Source: DASPKX01 sp035627835
GTDB taxonomy: Bacteria; Verrucomicrobiota; Verrucomicrobiia; Limisphaerales; SXQI01
Direction: 5' to 3'
Length of the DNA stretch: 10,511 bases
Assembly (NCBI GenBank): GCA_035627835.1
Contig: DASPKX010000045.1
Coordinates: forward strand, 1 to 10,511
Positions 1-7,503 of this stretch are shown here, piece by piece. Position numbers and translations under genes: made by a program. Positions within the stretch are counted from its first letter, which is position 1. Each line of letters opens with the position of its first letter. The notes beneath the pieces were generated by a model that saw only the letters and a program-made list of their open reading frames with translations, did not search any database and had not been told where the DNA came from.

Positions 1-566
1 AACTCGGTGAGCTGCGAGCGAAAGGGGCCGCGGAAATGCTGGCGCTCCGTGACGTTCAAAGCACCGTAACCGAGGCCATGGTAGCCGCCGGTGAAGCAAG
101 CCACTCCTGATTTGCCCGTCGCGAGGGCGGCGGTCTTCAGCGCGGCTTCCACGGCTTCAAACCCGGAGCTTGCAAAGACGGTTTTGCCTTTAACGCGTTT
201 GGGCTTGGCGCGGCTCCAGCTTTCGAAGGTGAGTTGGCTGAGCTTGCAGGCGAGTTCAGCTTTGAGCCGGTGGGGATGGACATCGCCCATTGCATGCAGC
301 AATCGGCCCATTTGCTTTTGACCGGCTCGCACGACAGCGCGATTGGCATGGCCGCAAGCTGCCACGCCAAAAGCGGCGGTCATATCGAGGTATGACTTGC
401 CGTTGATGTCTGTGACATGCATGCCCGCAGCGGATTCCCAGACGATGGGCCAGCCGCCTTCCGGATCGATGTAGGTGACATTGCGCGACTCGTAATCGCG
501 CAACATGGCAAGCACGGGCTTGTCCTTCCGCTGCTTGCGGAACGCTGTTCTAAACGCCGCGCTCAT
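1..566 (-). CDS. Class III PLP-dependent aminotransferase, N-terminal part (cut by window edge)
   Basis: The first 188 residues of a fold-type I, class III (ornithine/GABA/glutamate-semialdehyde type) aminotransferase are present; the rest lies beyond the left edge. Visible family signatures are YESRNVTY near residues 25-32, WPIVWE at 39-44, a DINGKSYLDM stretch at 53-62, a conserved GH pair at 72-73, GDVHPHRLK at 94-102, the PLP-phosphate loop SSGFEAVEAALKTA at 133-146, and GGYHGLGYGAL at 160-170. The catalytic Schiff-base lysine would be in the missing half, so activity cannot be checked. The ATG at 564-566 lies inside the end of queE and gives a 17-bp overlap; no strong Shine-Dalgarno is seen, so translation may depend on queE. 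Met21 is a less likely alternative because the N-terminal residues before it would be lost. The substrate is not identifiable; the sequence most resembles members annotated loosely as 'aspartate aminotransferase family'. The class is secure, the exact reaction is not. Confidence 0.88.
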   Translation of the reverse strand, partial: MSAAFRTAFRKQRKDKPVLAMLRDYESRNVTYIDPEGGWPIVWESAAGMHVTDINGKSYLDMTAAFGVAACGHANRAVVRAGQKQMGRLLHAMGDVHPHRLKAELACKLSQLTFESWSRAKPKRVKGKTVFASSGFEAVEAALKTAALATGKSGVACFTGGYHGLGYGALNVTERQHFRGPFRSQLTE

Positions 567-1284
567 CGGGGGGCCAAATGAATTTATGCATCTGCAATTG
601 AAAACGCACCGGCAGATGGTCCGCGACAATGCGCTCGACGAGTTCCTGGCGAGAGATCGGATGTTGCCCGGGCGGCACGGGTTTCAGCGATTTATCGCGT
701 TGATGCTCCTGGAGCGGCGCAACCCAGGAAAAGAGCAGGGGGCATTTGGCGGCGAGGTTGTGCGCGGCGATTTGAGCTTTAGCCCACTCGTAATCTTCGA
801 GCGTGCCGATGACGAATTTGATTTCGTCAGTTGGTTTCAGGTGCGGAATATTCTCGGGCCGATTCCGCGCAACTTCACCGCTGCTCGGGCATTTCAGATC
901 CATGATGCGGCGAACCCGTGGATCGATCGGCGCAATGTCATGGGCGCCACTGGTTTCAATGAGGGTCGTAAAACCCCGGTCGCAGAGTTCCTTCATTAAG
1001 GGAACCGCGCCACGTTGCAGGAGCGGTTCTCCGCCAGTCAGCTCAACGAGGGGCAAACGCTGCTCACCTGCTTTGTTTGTGAAAGGCTCCGCGAGACGTT
1101 CCACGGCAGCGAGAATTTCTTCAAAAGGCATCCGGTTGCCTTCAGTGAAGGCGTAGGCTGTGTCACAAAAAGAGCAGCGCAGATTGCACCCAGTGAGGCG
1201 AATAAAAATGCAGGGAAGCCCAGCGTAGGTGCTCTCGCCCTGCAGGCTTAGATAAATTTCGTTAATAACAAGGGAGTCAGACAC
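550..1284 (-). CDS. queE: 7-carboxy-7-deazaguanine synthase QueE (radical SAM)
   Basis: QueE converts 6-carboxy-5,6,7,8-tetrahydropterin to 7-carboxy-7-deazaguanine in the cytoplasm, on the route to preQ0 and queuosine tRNA modification. The 244-residue product begins with the family opening INEIYLSLQGES at 7-18. It carries the radical-SAM cluster motif as Cys33, Cys37 and Cys40 in CNLRCSFCDT; this CxxxCxxC spacing binds the 4Fe-4S cluster, and the Asp-Thr just after it is typical of QueE. The SAM-contacting TGGEP is at 83-87, and the C-terminus ends with the characteristic QLQMHKFIWPPDERGV. Length is normal for the family. The start is a GTG at 1282-1284; no in-frame ATG lies just upstream and no clear Shine-Dalgarno is visible. 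The gene overlaps the aminotransferase downstream. No queC, queD or queF lies within the window, so the pathway partners must be elsewhere. Confidence 0.95.
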   Translation of the reverse strand: MSDSLVINEIYLSLQGESTYAGLPCIFIRLTGCNLRCSFCDTAYAFTEGNRMPFEEILAAVERLAEPFTNKAGEQRLPLVELTGGEPLLQRGAVPLMKELCDRGFTTLIETSGAHDIAPIDPRVRRIMDLKCPSSGEVARNRPENIPHLKPTDEIKFVIGTLEDYEWAKAQIAAHNLAAKCPLLFSWVAPLQEHQRDKSLKPVPPGQHPISRQELVERIVADHLPVRFQLQMHKFIWPPDERGV

Positions 1285-1302
1285 GCGGGCAGGGGAGAAG
1301 GC

Positions 1303-1331
1303 TTTTTAAACCACAAAAAACAGCCGCGCAA
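1303..1331 (-). promoter_or_regulatory. Weak candidate promoter for queE
   Basis: Read on the minus strand, TTGCGC (1331-1326) and TAAAAA (1308-1303) are separated by 17 bases, which resembles a poor sigma-70 type -35/-10 pair. A start site would fall about 12 bases before the queE GTG. The match is partial in both hexamers, and promoter consensus in this lineage is not something I can verify. It is listed because queE is separated from the upstream gene by 220 bp and plausibly has its own promoter. Confidence 0.2.
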
Positions 1332-1421
1332 ATAGACAGGTCGCCATACTGAGTATGTGTGCAAGCGCGTCCCTCTTCTGGGAGCTGGGCTTTGCAACCT
1401 TGTTCCCTCCTCCATCGGCGA

Positions 1422-1448
1422 AATCTGCGCAATCTGCGCAATCTGCGG
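1422..1448. repeat. Triple 9-bp tandem repeat (aatctgcgc unit)
   Basis: Three consecutive 9-base units are seen: aatctgcgc, aatctgcgc and aatctgcgg. They lie in the non-coding gap between the M20 gene and queE. From general familiarity, intergenic motifs of this 'GCAGATT' kind are scattered through many Verrucomicrobia and other environmental genomes; that wider spread cannot be shown from this window. No coding frame explains it. Confidence 0.8.
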
Positions 1449-1467
1449 ATCTCCTTTCCTTTCTTCT

Positions 1468-1494
1468 CTTCGTGTTCTTCGTGCGCTTCGTAGT
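1468..1494. repeat. Second triple 9-bp tandem repeat (cttcgtg core)
   Basis: Three consecutive 9-base units share the core cttcgt: cttcgtgtt, cttcgtgcg and cttcgtagt. The array starts 20 bases after the aatctgcgc repeat and has the same period. The pyrimidine-rich sequence before it (ctttcttct) may be a decayed fourth unit. On the minus strand, which is the sense of transcription here, it reads as ACGAAG repeats in the region just after the M20 stop codon. It does not form an obvious hairpin. Confidence 0.75.
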
Positions 1495-1504
1495 TGTTAG
1501 AGTT

Positions 1505-2878
1505 TTACTTCGTGGCGGCGGTTAGCCCCGGCCAGAGGTGGACGGCCATTTCCATTCCCTTGGCGAAGATGTCGAGGTCGAACTTTTCGTTGGGGGAATG
1601 GGCGTTGTCGTCAGGCAAGGCGAGGCCCAGGAGCAGCACATCGGCGCCGAGTTGACGTTTGAAATCGACGACGATTGGGATTGAGCCGCCTTCACGCATC
1701 GCCACGGGCGGCTTCTTGAAAGCTTTCTCCAAAGCGCGCAAGGCGGCCTGGGCTTGAGGACCGTCTGGCGAGACCAGGTATGGCTCGCCGCCGTGGCCGC
1801 CGATCAGCTCGAGGCGCACGGTGGGCGGGCAAATCTTCTTGAGATGCGCGAAGACGAGTTTGCGAATTTTTTCGGGGTCCTGGTTGGGCACGAGGCGCAT
1901 GGTAATCTTGGCGCGAGCCCAGGAGGGGATAATGGTCTTGCTGCCCTCGCCCTGGTAACCGCTGGTGAGGCCGTTGATTTCGAGCGTGGGGCGCGCAGAG
2001 CGTTGTTCGCTGTAAGTAAAGCCATGTTCGCCGAAGAGTTCGGGCACGCCGAGGAACTTCTTGTATGACCTCTCTTCGAGCGGGACTCGGGCCATCTCTT
2101 TGCGTTCGTAGCGCGAGAGGGGGGCGACATCGTCGTAAACCCCGGGGATTGTGATACGGCCTTTCTTGTCGCGGAGTTGCGCGAGCAATTGGGAGAGAAC
2201 CATCGCTGGATTATCCACGTTTCCGCCGAAAATGCCTGAATGCAGATCGCGGTTTGGACCGTGAACGATAATCTCGAAAGCGAAGATGCCGCGAAGGGCG
2301 TAGGTGAGCGCGGGCATTGTTTTAGCGGGCATGCCGGTGTCGCTAATCACGACTGCATCGCACTTCAGATCGCGTTTGCGGGCTTTCAGGAAGCCAGGGA
2401 GGCCCTTGCTGCCAACTTCCTCCTCGCCTTCGATGAGGAAAGTCAAATCGCAGGGGAGTTCGGTGTTGGTCTTGAGGAATGCTTCTACGGCATTGATGTG
2501 TGCAAGATGCTGGCCTTTGTTGTCGCTCGCGCCCCGCCCGTAGAGGTTGGAGCCTTCCACGCGGCCTTCGAATGGCGGGGTCTTCCAGAGTTCCAACGGC
2601 TCGGGAGGCTGAACATCGTAATGCCCATAAACAACGAAGTGTGGGCGCTTGCCGGGGCGACGCGGTGTGCGCGCGAGCACAACGGCGTTTCCCGAGGTGT
2701 CTTCGATGGTCGCTTCCAAGCCAGCGCGCTCACATTTACCACGCAACCACTCAGCACACTTCCGCATGTCCGGCGCGTGCTGGGATTGCGCGGAGACGCT
2801 GGGGAAGCGGACATACTCCACGAGTTCCGTGATGTAACGATCGCGGTTGGAGCGCAGGTAATCTAAAGCTTGGGTCAT
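1505..2878 (-). CDS. M20 family metallopeptidase (CNDP-type dipeptidase)
   Basis: This is a 457-residue di-zinc peptidase of the M20/carnosine-dipeptidase-like group, which hydrolyses dipeptides or short peptides. The metal and catalytic residues are all in place: His86 and Asp88 in YGHYDVQPP, bridging Asp119 in GASDNKG, catalytic Glu153 and ligand Glu154 in EGEEEVGS, Asp180 in SDTG, and His427 in NAHSPNE. His213 in RDLHSG, in the lid/dimerisation domain, matches the residue that completes the neighbouring subunit's active site in relatives. No signal peptide or membrane segment is present, so it should be cytosolic. Length is normal. The ATG at 2876-2878 follows the asmA-like stop by 19 bp without a strong Shine-Dalgarno, suggesting co-transcription. 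Family and active site are certain; the natural substrate is not. Peptide salvage is the default guess. Confidence 0.93.
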   Translation of the reverse strand: MTQALDYLRSNRDRYITELVEYVRFPSVSAQSQHAPDMRKCAEWLRGKCERAGLEATIEDTSGNAVVLARTPRRPGKRPHFVVYGHYDVQPPEPLELWKTPPFEGRVEGSNLYGRGASDNKGQHLAHINAVEAFLKTNTELPCDLTFLIEGEEEVGSKGLPGFLKARKRDLKCDAVVISDTGMPAKTMPALTYALRGIFAFEIIVHGPNRDLHSGIFGGNVDNPAMVLSQLLAQLRDKKGRITIPGVYDDVAPLSRYERKEMARVPLEERSYKKFLGVPELFGEHGFTYSEQRSARPTLEINGLTSGYQGEGSKTIIPSWARAKITMRLVPNQDPEKIRKLVFAHLKKICPPTVRLELIGGHGGEPYLVSPDGPQAQAALRALEKAFKKPPVAMREGGSIPIVVDFKRQLGADVLLLGLALPDDNAHSPNEKFDLDIFAKGMEMAVHLWPGLTAATK

Positions 2879-2897
2879 GGTTGGTGGGGATCGAGAA

Positions 2898-5800
2898 TTA
2901 CTGCTGTGGCTGCTGAGGCCGCTGCAAACCGCGGAGGAGGTCGAGCGGGTTCACACGGTTCGTTTGGGCGGGCGCGTTGGTGCGAGGGGCGGTTGCGGGA
3001 GGATTTGCTGGAGGAGCGGCGTTGGTGTTGCCAGCAGCGCGATTCAACAAGCCCCCTAAACCCTGGAACAGAGCATCACGAGTTGAAGGCGCGTTGGTGC
3101 TTTGAGCGGCGTTAGACGCGGGAGCGTTGGTGCCGCCTTTGTTGCCGCCGAGCAGGTTCTGCAAACCTTTCCCCAACTCGCCTTCGCCGGTCAGGGCTTT
3201 GCCAATTGTGCCGACAACAGCGCCTTTGAAGAGACGCTTCTCGTCGATGTCCGCCTTGGGCGCGCCGACCGTGCCTGCCACGCGAACAAAGGTCGGGAGC
3301 GGGACGTAGGCGGAGTTCGTTGGAGTGCCTGCAGGAGCGAGGGTGTCCAAAACACCGGCGATGCGCGACTTCTCCGCGATTGAACGGCGGAGCGCCACTT
3401 GCAGCGGAACATCCAACGGCGAGTTGGTCAGCACGGCTTCGATGGGAATGGTTCCTGAAGCATTTGCGGTGAACGCCTGGGAAAGAACATGCATCTCCGT
3501 GAGCTTCACCTGTCCCCCGCCCATATCCACGTCCAGCTTCACCACGTTCAGCGGGCTCTGGAGCAAGTCTGGAATCTGCAGCAAAACGCCGACGCGGCTG
3601 AGGATGGTTTGAGTCAGCTCAGCCCAGCGCTTGAGCTTCTTGCTTTGCTCAAGGTTCACGACCTGCAGGTTCAGGTTGGTGGCGAGCACGTTGACATCGC
3701 CTTGCAGGTTCTTCTGCAGATTGGCTCCAGTGGTTCCCGCGCCCTTGACCTTTATAGAAGCGAGCACTTGGCCCGCGTATTGTCCCGGCGTGGAGTTTAG
3801 GAACGTGGTGGCGATCGGATCCAGCGGCGCGCGATCGGCGTCGAAGCTGACGTCGTAGCGGTAACCTGGAACGCTCAGATCAAGACGCACGACTCCGTTC
3901 ACAGGAGCCCCGTTCAAAGCCATTTTCAGTGGCTCAATCGCGACCGTGTTGGTGCGCAGCTTGATGGTGGTGACCCAATTGCTGAACGCGAGATCCCGCA
4001 AATAGAAGCGGTCGAATTTCACGTCGACAGTGAGGTCGCGGAACGGGAGATCGACTGGGCTTGGCTCGACATTAGCTGGGGCGGAATCGGTTTGCGCGGG
4101 AGGAGTGGCTGCGGTTGCTGCATTCGTTTTCCCAGCGAACAGATTGTAGAACGGCGTCACATCCATCGACGAAGATGCGATGGTGATCGTGCCGGGAGGC
4201 GCGTTCGTTTTGTTCAACCCGACACGACCCTTCACTTCCAGCAAGTTGGTGGCGCGTTCCGTTGGTGAGAGCTTCAGGTTCAGTTTGCGAAGGTCGAGAA
4301 TCTCCTTGGCCAGCCCGGCATCCAATTGCACGTTCGCCATCAATGGGCCCACACGATTCGTGCCGCCTTGATCCACGACCAGGTTCTCCAAGCGCAAATC
4401 AGAAATGATCGCGGTGGCTCCGGCAGGGTCGTAATCGGCTTTGCCCGAGGTGTTGAGGGTGATGGAAACGAGTTTGTTGGCGCCGAGAGCGGACTTTAAA
4501 AACGGCTCGATCGTGTTCTGGTTAAGGTTCGTTATGCCGTAGGCGATCGCGGCCTGTTTGGTGGCCAGGTTCACTTTGCCATTCAAGGCGACGTTGCCTC
4601 CCGAAGCGCCTGCCCGGGCGAATGCGATGTTGACTCGCGAAATGTCCACAGCATCGCCGCGCATCGCGACATCCAGATCGGTGTTCGCGGTGAATTGATT
4701 CAGGTCGTATTCCGTGTAACGGCCGGTGAAGTTCGTGAGGGTAATGGTTCCCGTGAGGCGACGCACGCCACCCGCATCCGTGATCTGCGTGTTCAGGCGA
4801 AGATCGCCGGTTTGCGCAGCCAAATCAGCAACAGGCACAATTTTCAAAGCGCCTGCGAGGGCAGCCTGAAGGTCGAGTTTAGCGGTCAGATTTGTTGCGT
4901 TCAGGTCGTAGCGAGCAGCGCCAGATCCTCGAGCCAGGTTCTGGTTGCCCTGATCGAGGCTGAAGTTAAACGACTCAAGGTTAACGATCTTCATCTGCTC
5001 CACGGTGCCGGTTGTATTGAACGCCACGGCGGCGTTGGCGATGGTGTTGGTCGGGTTCAGCGCCACGGAGAGTTGATCGACGCGCAGGGAAGCATCGGTC
5101 CGCAGCAGTTGGCCGCCGCGTTGGGATGTGAGATTGATGCGAGCGCCGACCCGTCCGACGGGAGCGTTGGTCGGCAGCACCGCTTTCCAATCCGCGAGAT
5201 TCAGATTGGTGAGGATGAGCGAGAGCGCTGCATCGGGGGCTGTGTTGGAAGCGCCACCCCAGCTCACGGTCATTGGGCTGGACAGCGAGGTGAGCAAGAA
5301 CTCGCGGCCTTGCTGGCGGGCAGTGACGTTGAAGCGCTGCACGAGGGCAGACTGTTTGTTGAGATCGACGTTGACGTTGTAGCCCGCGTCCAAATCGATT
5401 GCGGGAAGTTGCTGGTTCTTTTGTTGAAGGCCGAGGCTGCGGCCCGCCAGAGCACCCTCCAGCGCAACAGCTTTGCCGGCCTGGGTGATGTTGATGACGT
5501 TTGTTGAGTTCAGCGCGGAGGAGCCGAAATCCATTCCTTTGCCCGCTGTTAGGAACTCCAGAATGTTGCGGTCAACCCCGGCGAGTTGAACAGTCAAACG
5601 GCCTTCGGTCTTAGCTGTGTCGAACGGGCCGTTTACCCGAAGCTGGCCGAGGCTGCGCCCCGCGCGATTGAAGTTCAGAGCGAGATTGCGAACCTCGGTT
5701 GGAGTCACATCAACATTGATGGCGGCAGCCATTTGCGCGGCATCTTTGTAAGCGCCTTCAGCGCGTTGCGTGTCGAAGTTGATTTGGCCGCTGGCGCTTT

Positions 5801-6512
5801 GCGGGGCGAGTTTGGAATCCAGAGCGAATTGGAGATCGCCTTTGAGCACGCCCTGGAGGGTTCCAGAATTTGTGCCGCCTGATTTATCCACCTGCACACC
5901 GCTGTTAATCGAGAGCTTGCTCGTGGCTCCGTTTGCAATCTGGTCGAGAGTCAGGTTCAGAGCGGTAATTTCAGCGTGGGTCGTGCCATTGGTGCCGCGT
6001 TGAATAACGCGAAGGGTGCCGTTCTGGATGGCAATGTTGCGCGCGTTGACCTGGGTCGGCTCATCCGACTTGGATTTTCCGTCATCAGCATTCTTCTCTT
6101 TTGACCCTTGGAGGAGTGGATCGAGATTGCTCGTGCCATCGGGGTTTTGAACCACCGTGATCACCGGCGCGATAAGTGTTGCTTCGTGAATGGTCATTTT
6201 GCCGCCGATGATGTCCGTCAGGGAGTGGCGCACGCGCACCTCGTCCGCAGTGACCACAGGGTCGGGACCAGTCGTTTGAAGCTTCACGCCTTTGAGCGTC
6301 ACTCCGGAAAAGGGGCGGATGCTCGCATCCTGCACCTGGAGATTAGCGTTCAGAGCCGCGCCGATTTTGGGCACGATCACCCCTTTGAAGAAAGCGCTGC
6401 TGGTAACAACCAGGTAAGTAACTACTAGAAGCGCCAACAGAACGCCCAGAATAATGCCCAACCGGCGCCCCCAGCTCTTTTTGCGAGGAGCGTCCGAACT
6501 TGTGTCTGCCAT
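2898..6512 (-). CDS. AsmA-like inner-membrane-anchored periplasmic protein
   Basis: This 1204-residue protein has the layout of the AsmA/TamB/YhdP superfamily, whose members are thought to span the periplasm and help move lipids to the outer membrane. A basic cytoplasmic start (RKKSWGRR at 10-17) precedes one transmembrane segment at about 18-37. The AsmA N-terminal pattern follows: a PFSGVTLKGVKL stretch, then NPDGTSNL. A long region rich in beta-strand-like alternation comes next, broken by an Ala/Pro/Thr linker near residues 795-820. The AsmA C-terminal-type region follows, including SIKVKGAGTTGANLQKNLQG near 917-936 and a closing PTFVRVAGTVGAPKADID stretch. The last 80 or so residues are a low-complexity tail with repeated TNAP and GLxxLL motifs ending PQQPQQ. 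The start is backed by AAGGAGA 8 bases upstream. Family placement is good; the cargo is unknown. It is not an obvious orthologue of E. coli asmA, so no symbol is given. Confidence 0.9.
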   Translation of the reverse strand: MADTSSDAPRKKSWGRRLGIILGVLLALLVVTYLVVTSSAFFKGVIVPKIGAALNANLQVQDASIRPFSGVTLKGVKLQTTGPDPVVTADEVRVRHSLTDIIGGKMTIHEATLIAPVITVVQNPDGTSNLDPLLQGSKEKNADDGKSKSDEPTQVNARNIAIQNGTLRVIQRGTNGTTHAEITALNLTLDQIANGATSKLSINSGVQVDKSGGTNSGTLQGVLKGDLQFALDSKLAPQSASGQINFDTQRAEGAYKDAAQMAAAINVDVTPTEVRNLALNFNRAGRSLGQLRVNGPFDTAKTEGRLTVQLAGVDRNILEFLTAGKGMDFGSSALNSTNVINITQAGKAVALEGALAGRSLGLQQKNQQLPAIDLDAGYNVNVDLNKQSALVQRFNVTARQQGREFLLTSLSSPMTVSWGGASNTAPDAALSLILTNLNLADWKAVLPTNAPVGRVGARINLTSQRGGQLLRTDASLRVDQLSVALNPTNTIANAAVAFNTTGTVEQMKIVNLESFNFSLDQGNQNLARGSGAARYDLNATNLTAKLDLQAALAGALKIVPVADLAAQTGDLRLNTQITDAGGVRRLTGTITLTNFTGRYTEYDLNQFTANTDLDVAMRGDAVDISRVNIAFARAGASGGNVALNGKVNLATKQAAIAYGITNLNQNTIEPFLKSALGANKLVSITLNTSGKADYDPAGATAIISDLRLENLVVDQGGTNRVGPLMANVQLDAGLAKEILDLRKLNLKLSPTERATNLLEVKGRVGLNKTNAPPGTITIASSSMDVTPFYNLFAGKTNAATAATPPAQTDSAPANVEPSPVDLPFRDLTVDVKFDRFYLRDLAFSNWVTTIKLRTNTVAIEPLKMALNGAPVNGVVRLDLSVPGYRYDVSFDADRAPLDPIATTFLNSTPGQYAGQVLASIKVKGAGTTGANLQKNLQGDVNVLATNLNLQVVNLEQSKKLKRWAELTQTILSRVGVLLQIPDLLQSPLNVVKLDVDMGGGQVKLTEMHVLSQAFTANASGTIPIEAVLTNSPLDVPLQVALRRSIAEKSRIAGVLDTLAPAGTPTNSAYVPLPTFVRVAGTVGAPKADIDEKRLFKGAVVGTIGKALTGEGELGKGLQNLLGGNKGGTNAPASNAAQSTNAPSTRDALFQGLGGLLNRAAGNTNAAPPANPPATAPRTNAPAQTNRVNPLDLLRGLQRPQQPQQ

Positions 6513-6516
6513 GATT

Positions 6517-7440
6517 TTACTCTCCTTGGAGAATTGAAACGTAATCGGCTATCCCGGCTTGCGGGGTGAAGGCCGGGGAATACTTTAGCTCATTCTGCGC
6601 CAATGTCATGTCCGCTTCCGTGTGCGGCTGATAGAAGGGGTAGGGGTTCTCGAAGTATTCCGGTTCGAGATTAGTTTTCAGCGCGCGATTCAACTCGGCA
6701 ATCACCTCGTTAAATGAGAAGGGATGGCTGGAACCGCAGTTGTAGATGTTGCTGTGTGGGGCATGCGCAGCCTGAATTGTGAGCGCCACCACGTCTTTAA
6801 CGTAAACGAAATCGCGCTTCTGCTCACCAGCGCGGAACACCCGCGGGCGTTTGCCAGCTTTCATCTGGAGGTAAAGTTGGTAGATCATGCTAGCAGCAGC
6901 CTTCTTGTGCTTCTCGCGCGGACCGTAAACATTGAAGTAACGCACCCCCACGATGCGCCATGCCGGATTGCTGCGAGCATATTGGCGGCCGAGGTTGTCG
7001 AGTTGGACTTTGGTGAAAGCGTAAACGTTAGCAGGGGCAGGCGGTTGATCTTCGCGCATGCGGCCACCACCAGTGCCGTAAGTTGCGGCTGACGAGGCGT
7101 ATACGACCGTGGTTTGATTCGGGGCGGCAAACTCAAGCAAACGACGGAACCCTTCAATGTTGTCATGGCATTGGAGAAACTGGTCGTGGACGGTGGTGTC
7201 CGTTATCGAAGCCTCGTGGAAGATGGCGTCGAACACGCGGTCCTTGAACTGGGCAGACCAATCGAGGCGGGAGACATCCGCAGTGACGAAGTCACCCTTG
7301 AAACCCTGGAGGTTCTTGAAATCGCCGGAGCGGAAATCGTCGACCACAGTGATGTGGGCGTTCGGGAATTTTTCCTGAAGGGTGAGGGTGAGATTCGAGC
7401 CGATGAATCCCGCGCCTCCCGTGACCAGAATGTTGCGCAT
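6517..7440 (-). CDS. hldD: ADP-L-glycero-D-manno-heptose 6-epimerase (HldD/RfaD type)
   Basis: HldD epimerises ADP-D-glycero-D-manno-heptose at C6 to give the L,D form used for the LPS inner core or other heptose glycans, in the cytoplasm. The 307-residue extended SDR protein opens with the NAD(P) Rossmann motif (G8, G11 and G14 of GGAGFIGSNL). It has an acidic DDF after the second strand and the catalytic set Ser116 (YASSAATYG), Tyr140 and Lys144 (YAFTK), which match the E. coli HldD numbering. The HldD-specific block RYFNVYGPREKHK at 167-179 and KRDFVYVKDV further on favour HldD over UDP-galactose or dTDP-sugar epimerases. Length is close to the roughly 310 residues of E. coli. The ATG at 7438-7440 has no clear Shine-Dalgarno. 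The stop codon is 4 bp from the asmA-like start. Another nucleotide-sugar epimerase is possible but less likely. Confidence 0.9.
   Translation of the reverse strand: MRNILVTGGAGFIGSNLTLTLQEKFPNAHITVVDDFRSGDFKNLQGFKGDFVTADVSRLDWSAQFKDRVFDAIFHEASITDTTVHDQFLQCHDNIEGFRRLLEFAAPNQTTVVYASSAATYGTGGGRMREDQPPAPANVYAFTKVQLDNLGRQYARSNPAWRIVGVRYFNVYGPREKHKKAAASMIYQLYLQMKAGKRPRVFRAGEQKRDFVYVKDVVALTIQAAHAPHSNIYNCGSSHPFSFNEVIAELNRALKTNLEPEYFENPYPFYQPHTEADMTLAQNELKYSPAFTPQAGIADYVSILQGE
6521..6527 (-). promoter_or_regulatory. Shine-Dalgarno of the asmA-like gene, inside the end of hldD
   Basis: Read on the minus strand, AAGGAGA sits 8 bases before the asmA-like ATG. It is made by the last hldD codons (CAA GGA GAG for Gln-Gly-Glu) just before the TAA at 6517-6519. 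This is the strongest ribosome binding site in the window. Its position points to translational coupling between the two genes. Confidence 0.8.
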
Positions 7441-7503
7441 CGACGGGAATAGAGAACAAAGCGGCGCGGCAAAGAAAGAAAAAACGAGTGGAGCCAGCTC
7501 TAA

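Noticed and set aside
505..999. 164-codon plus-strand frame opposite queE
   Set aside because: It lies against the well-supported queE frame and its product shows no motif.
1345..1357. Small inverted repeat catac-tga-gtatg upstream of queE
   Set aside because: The arms are only 5 bp and AT-containing. An operator is possible but a repeat this short arises easily by chance.
2240..2866. 208-codon plus-strand frame opposite the M20 gene
   Set aside because: The M20 frame carries all metal-binding residues on the minus strand; the opposite frame is a shadow.
4695..5507. 270-codon plus-strand frame inside the asmA-like gene
   Set aside because: It lies opposite a continuous AsmA-like reading frame, has no family features, and is rich in residues expected from antisense reading.
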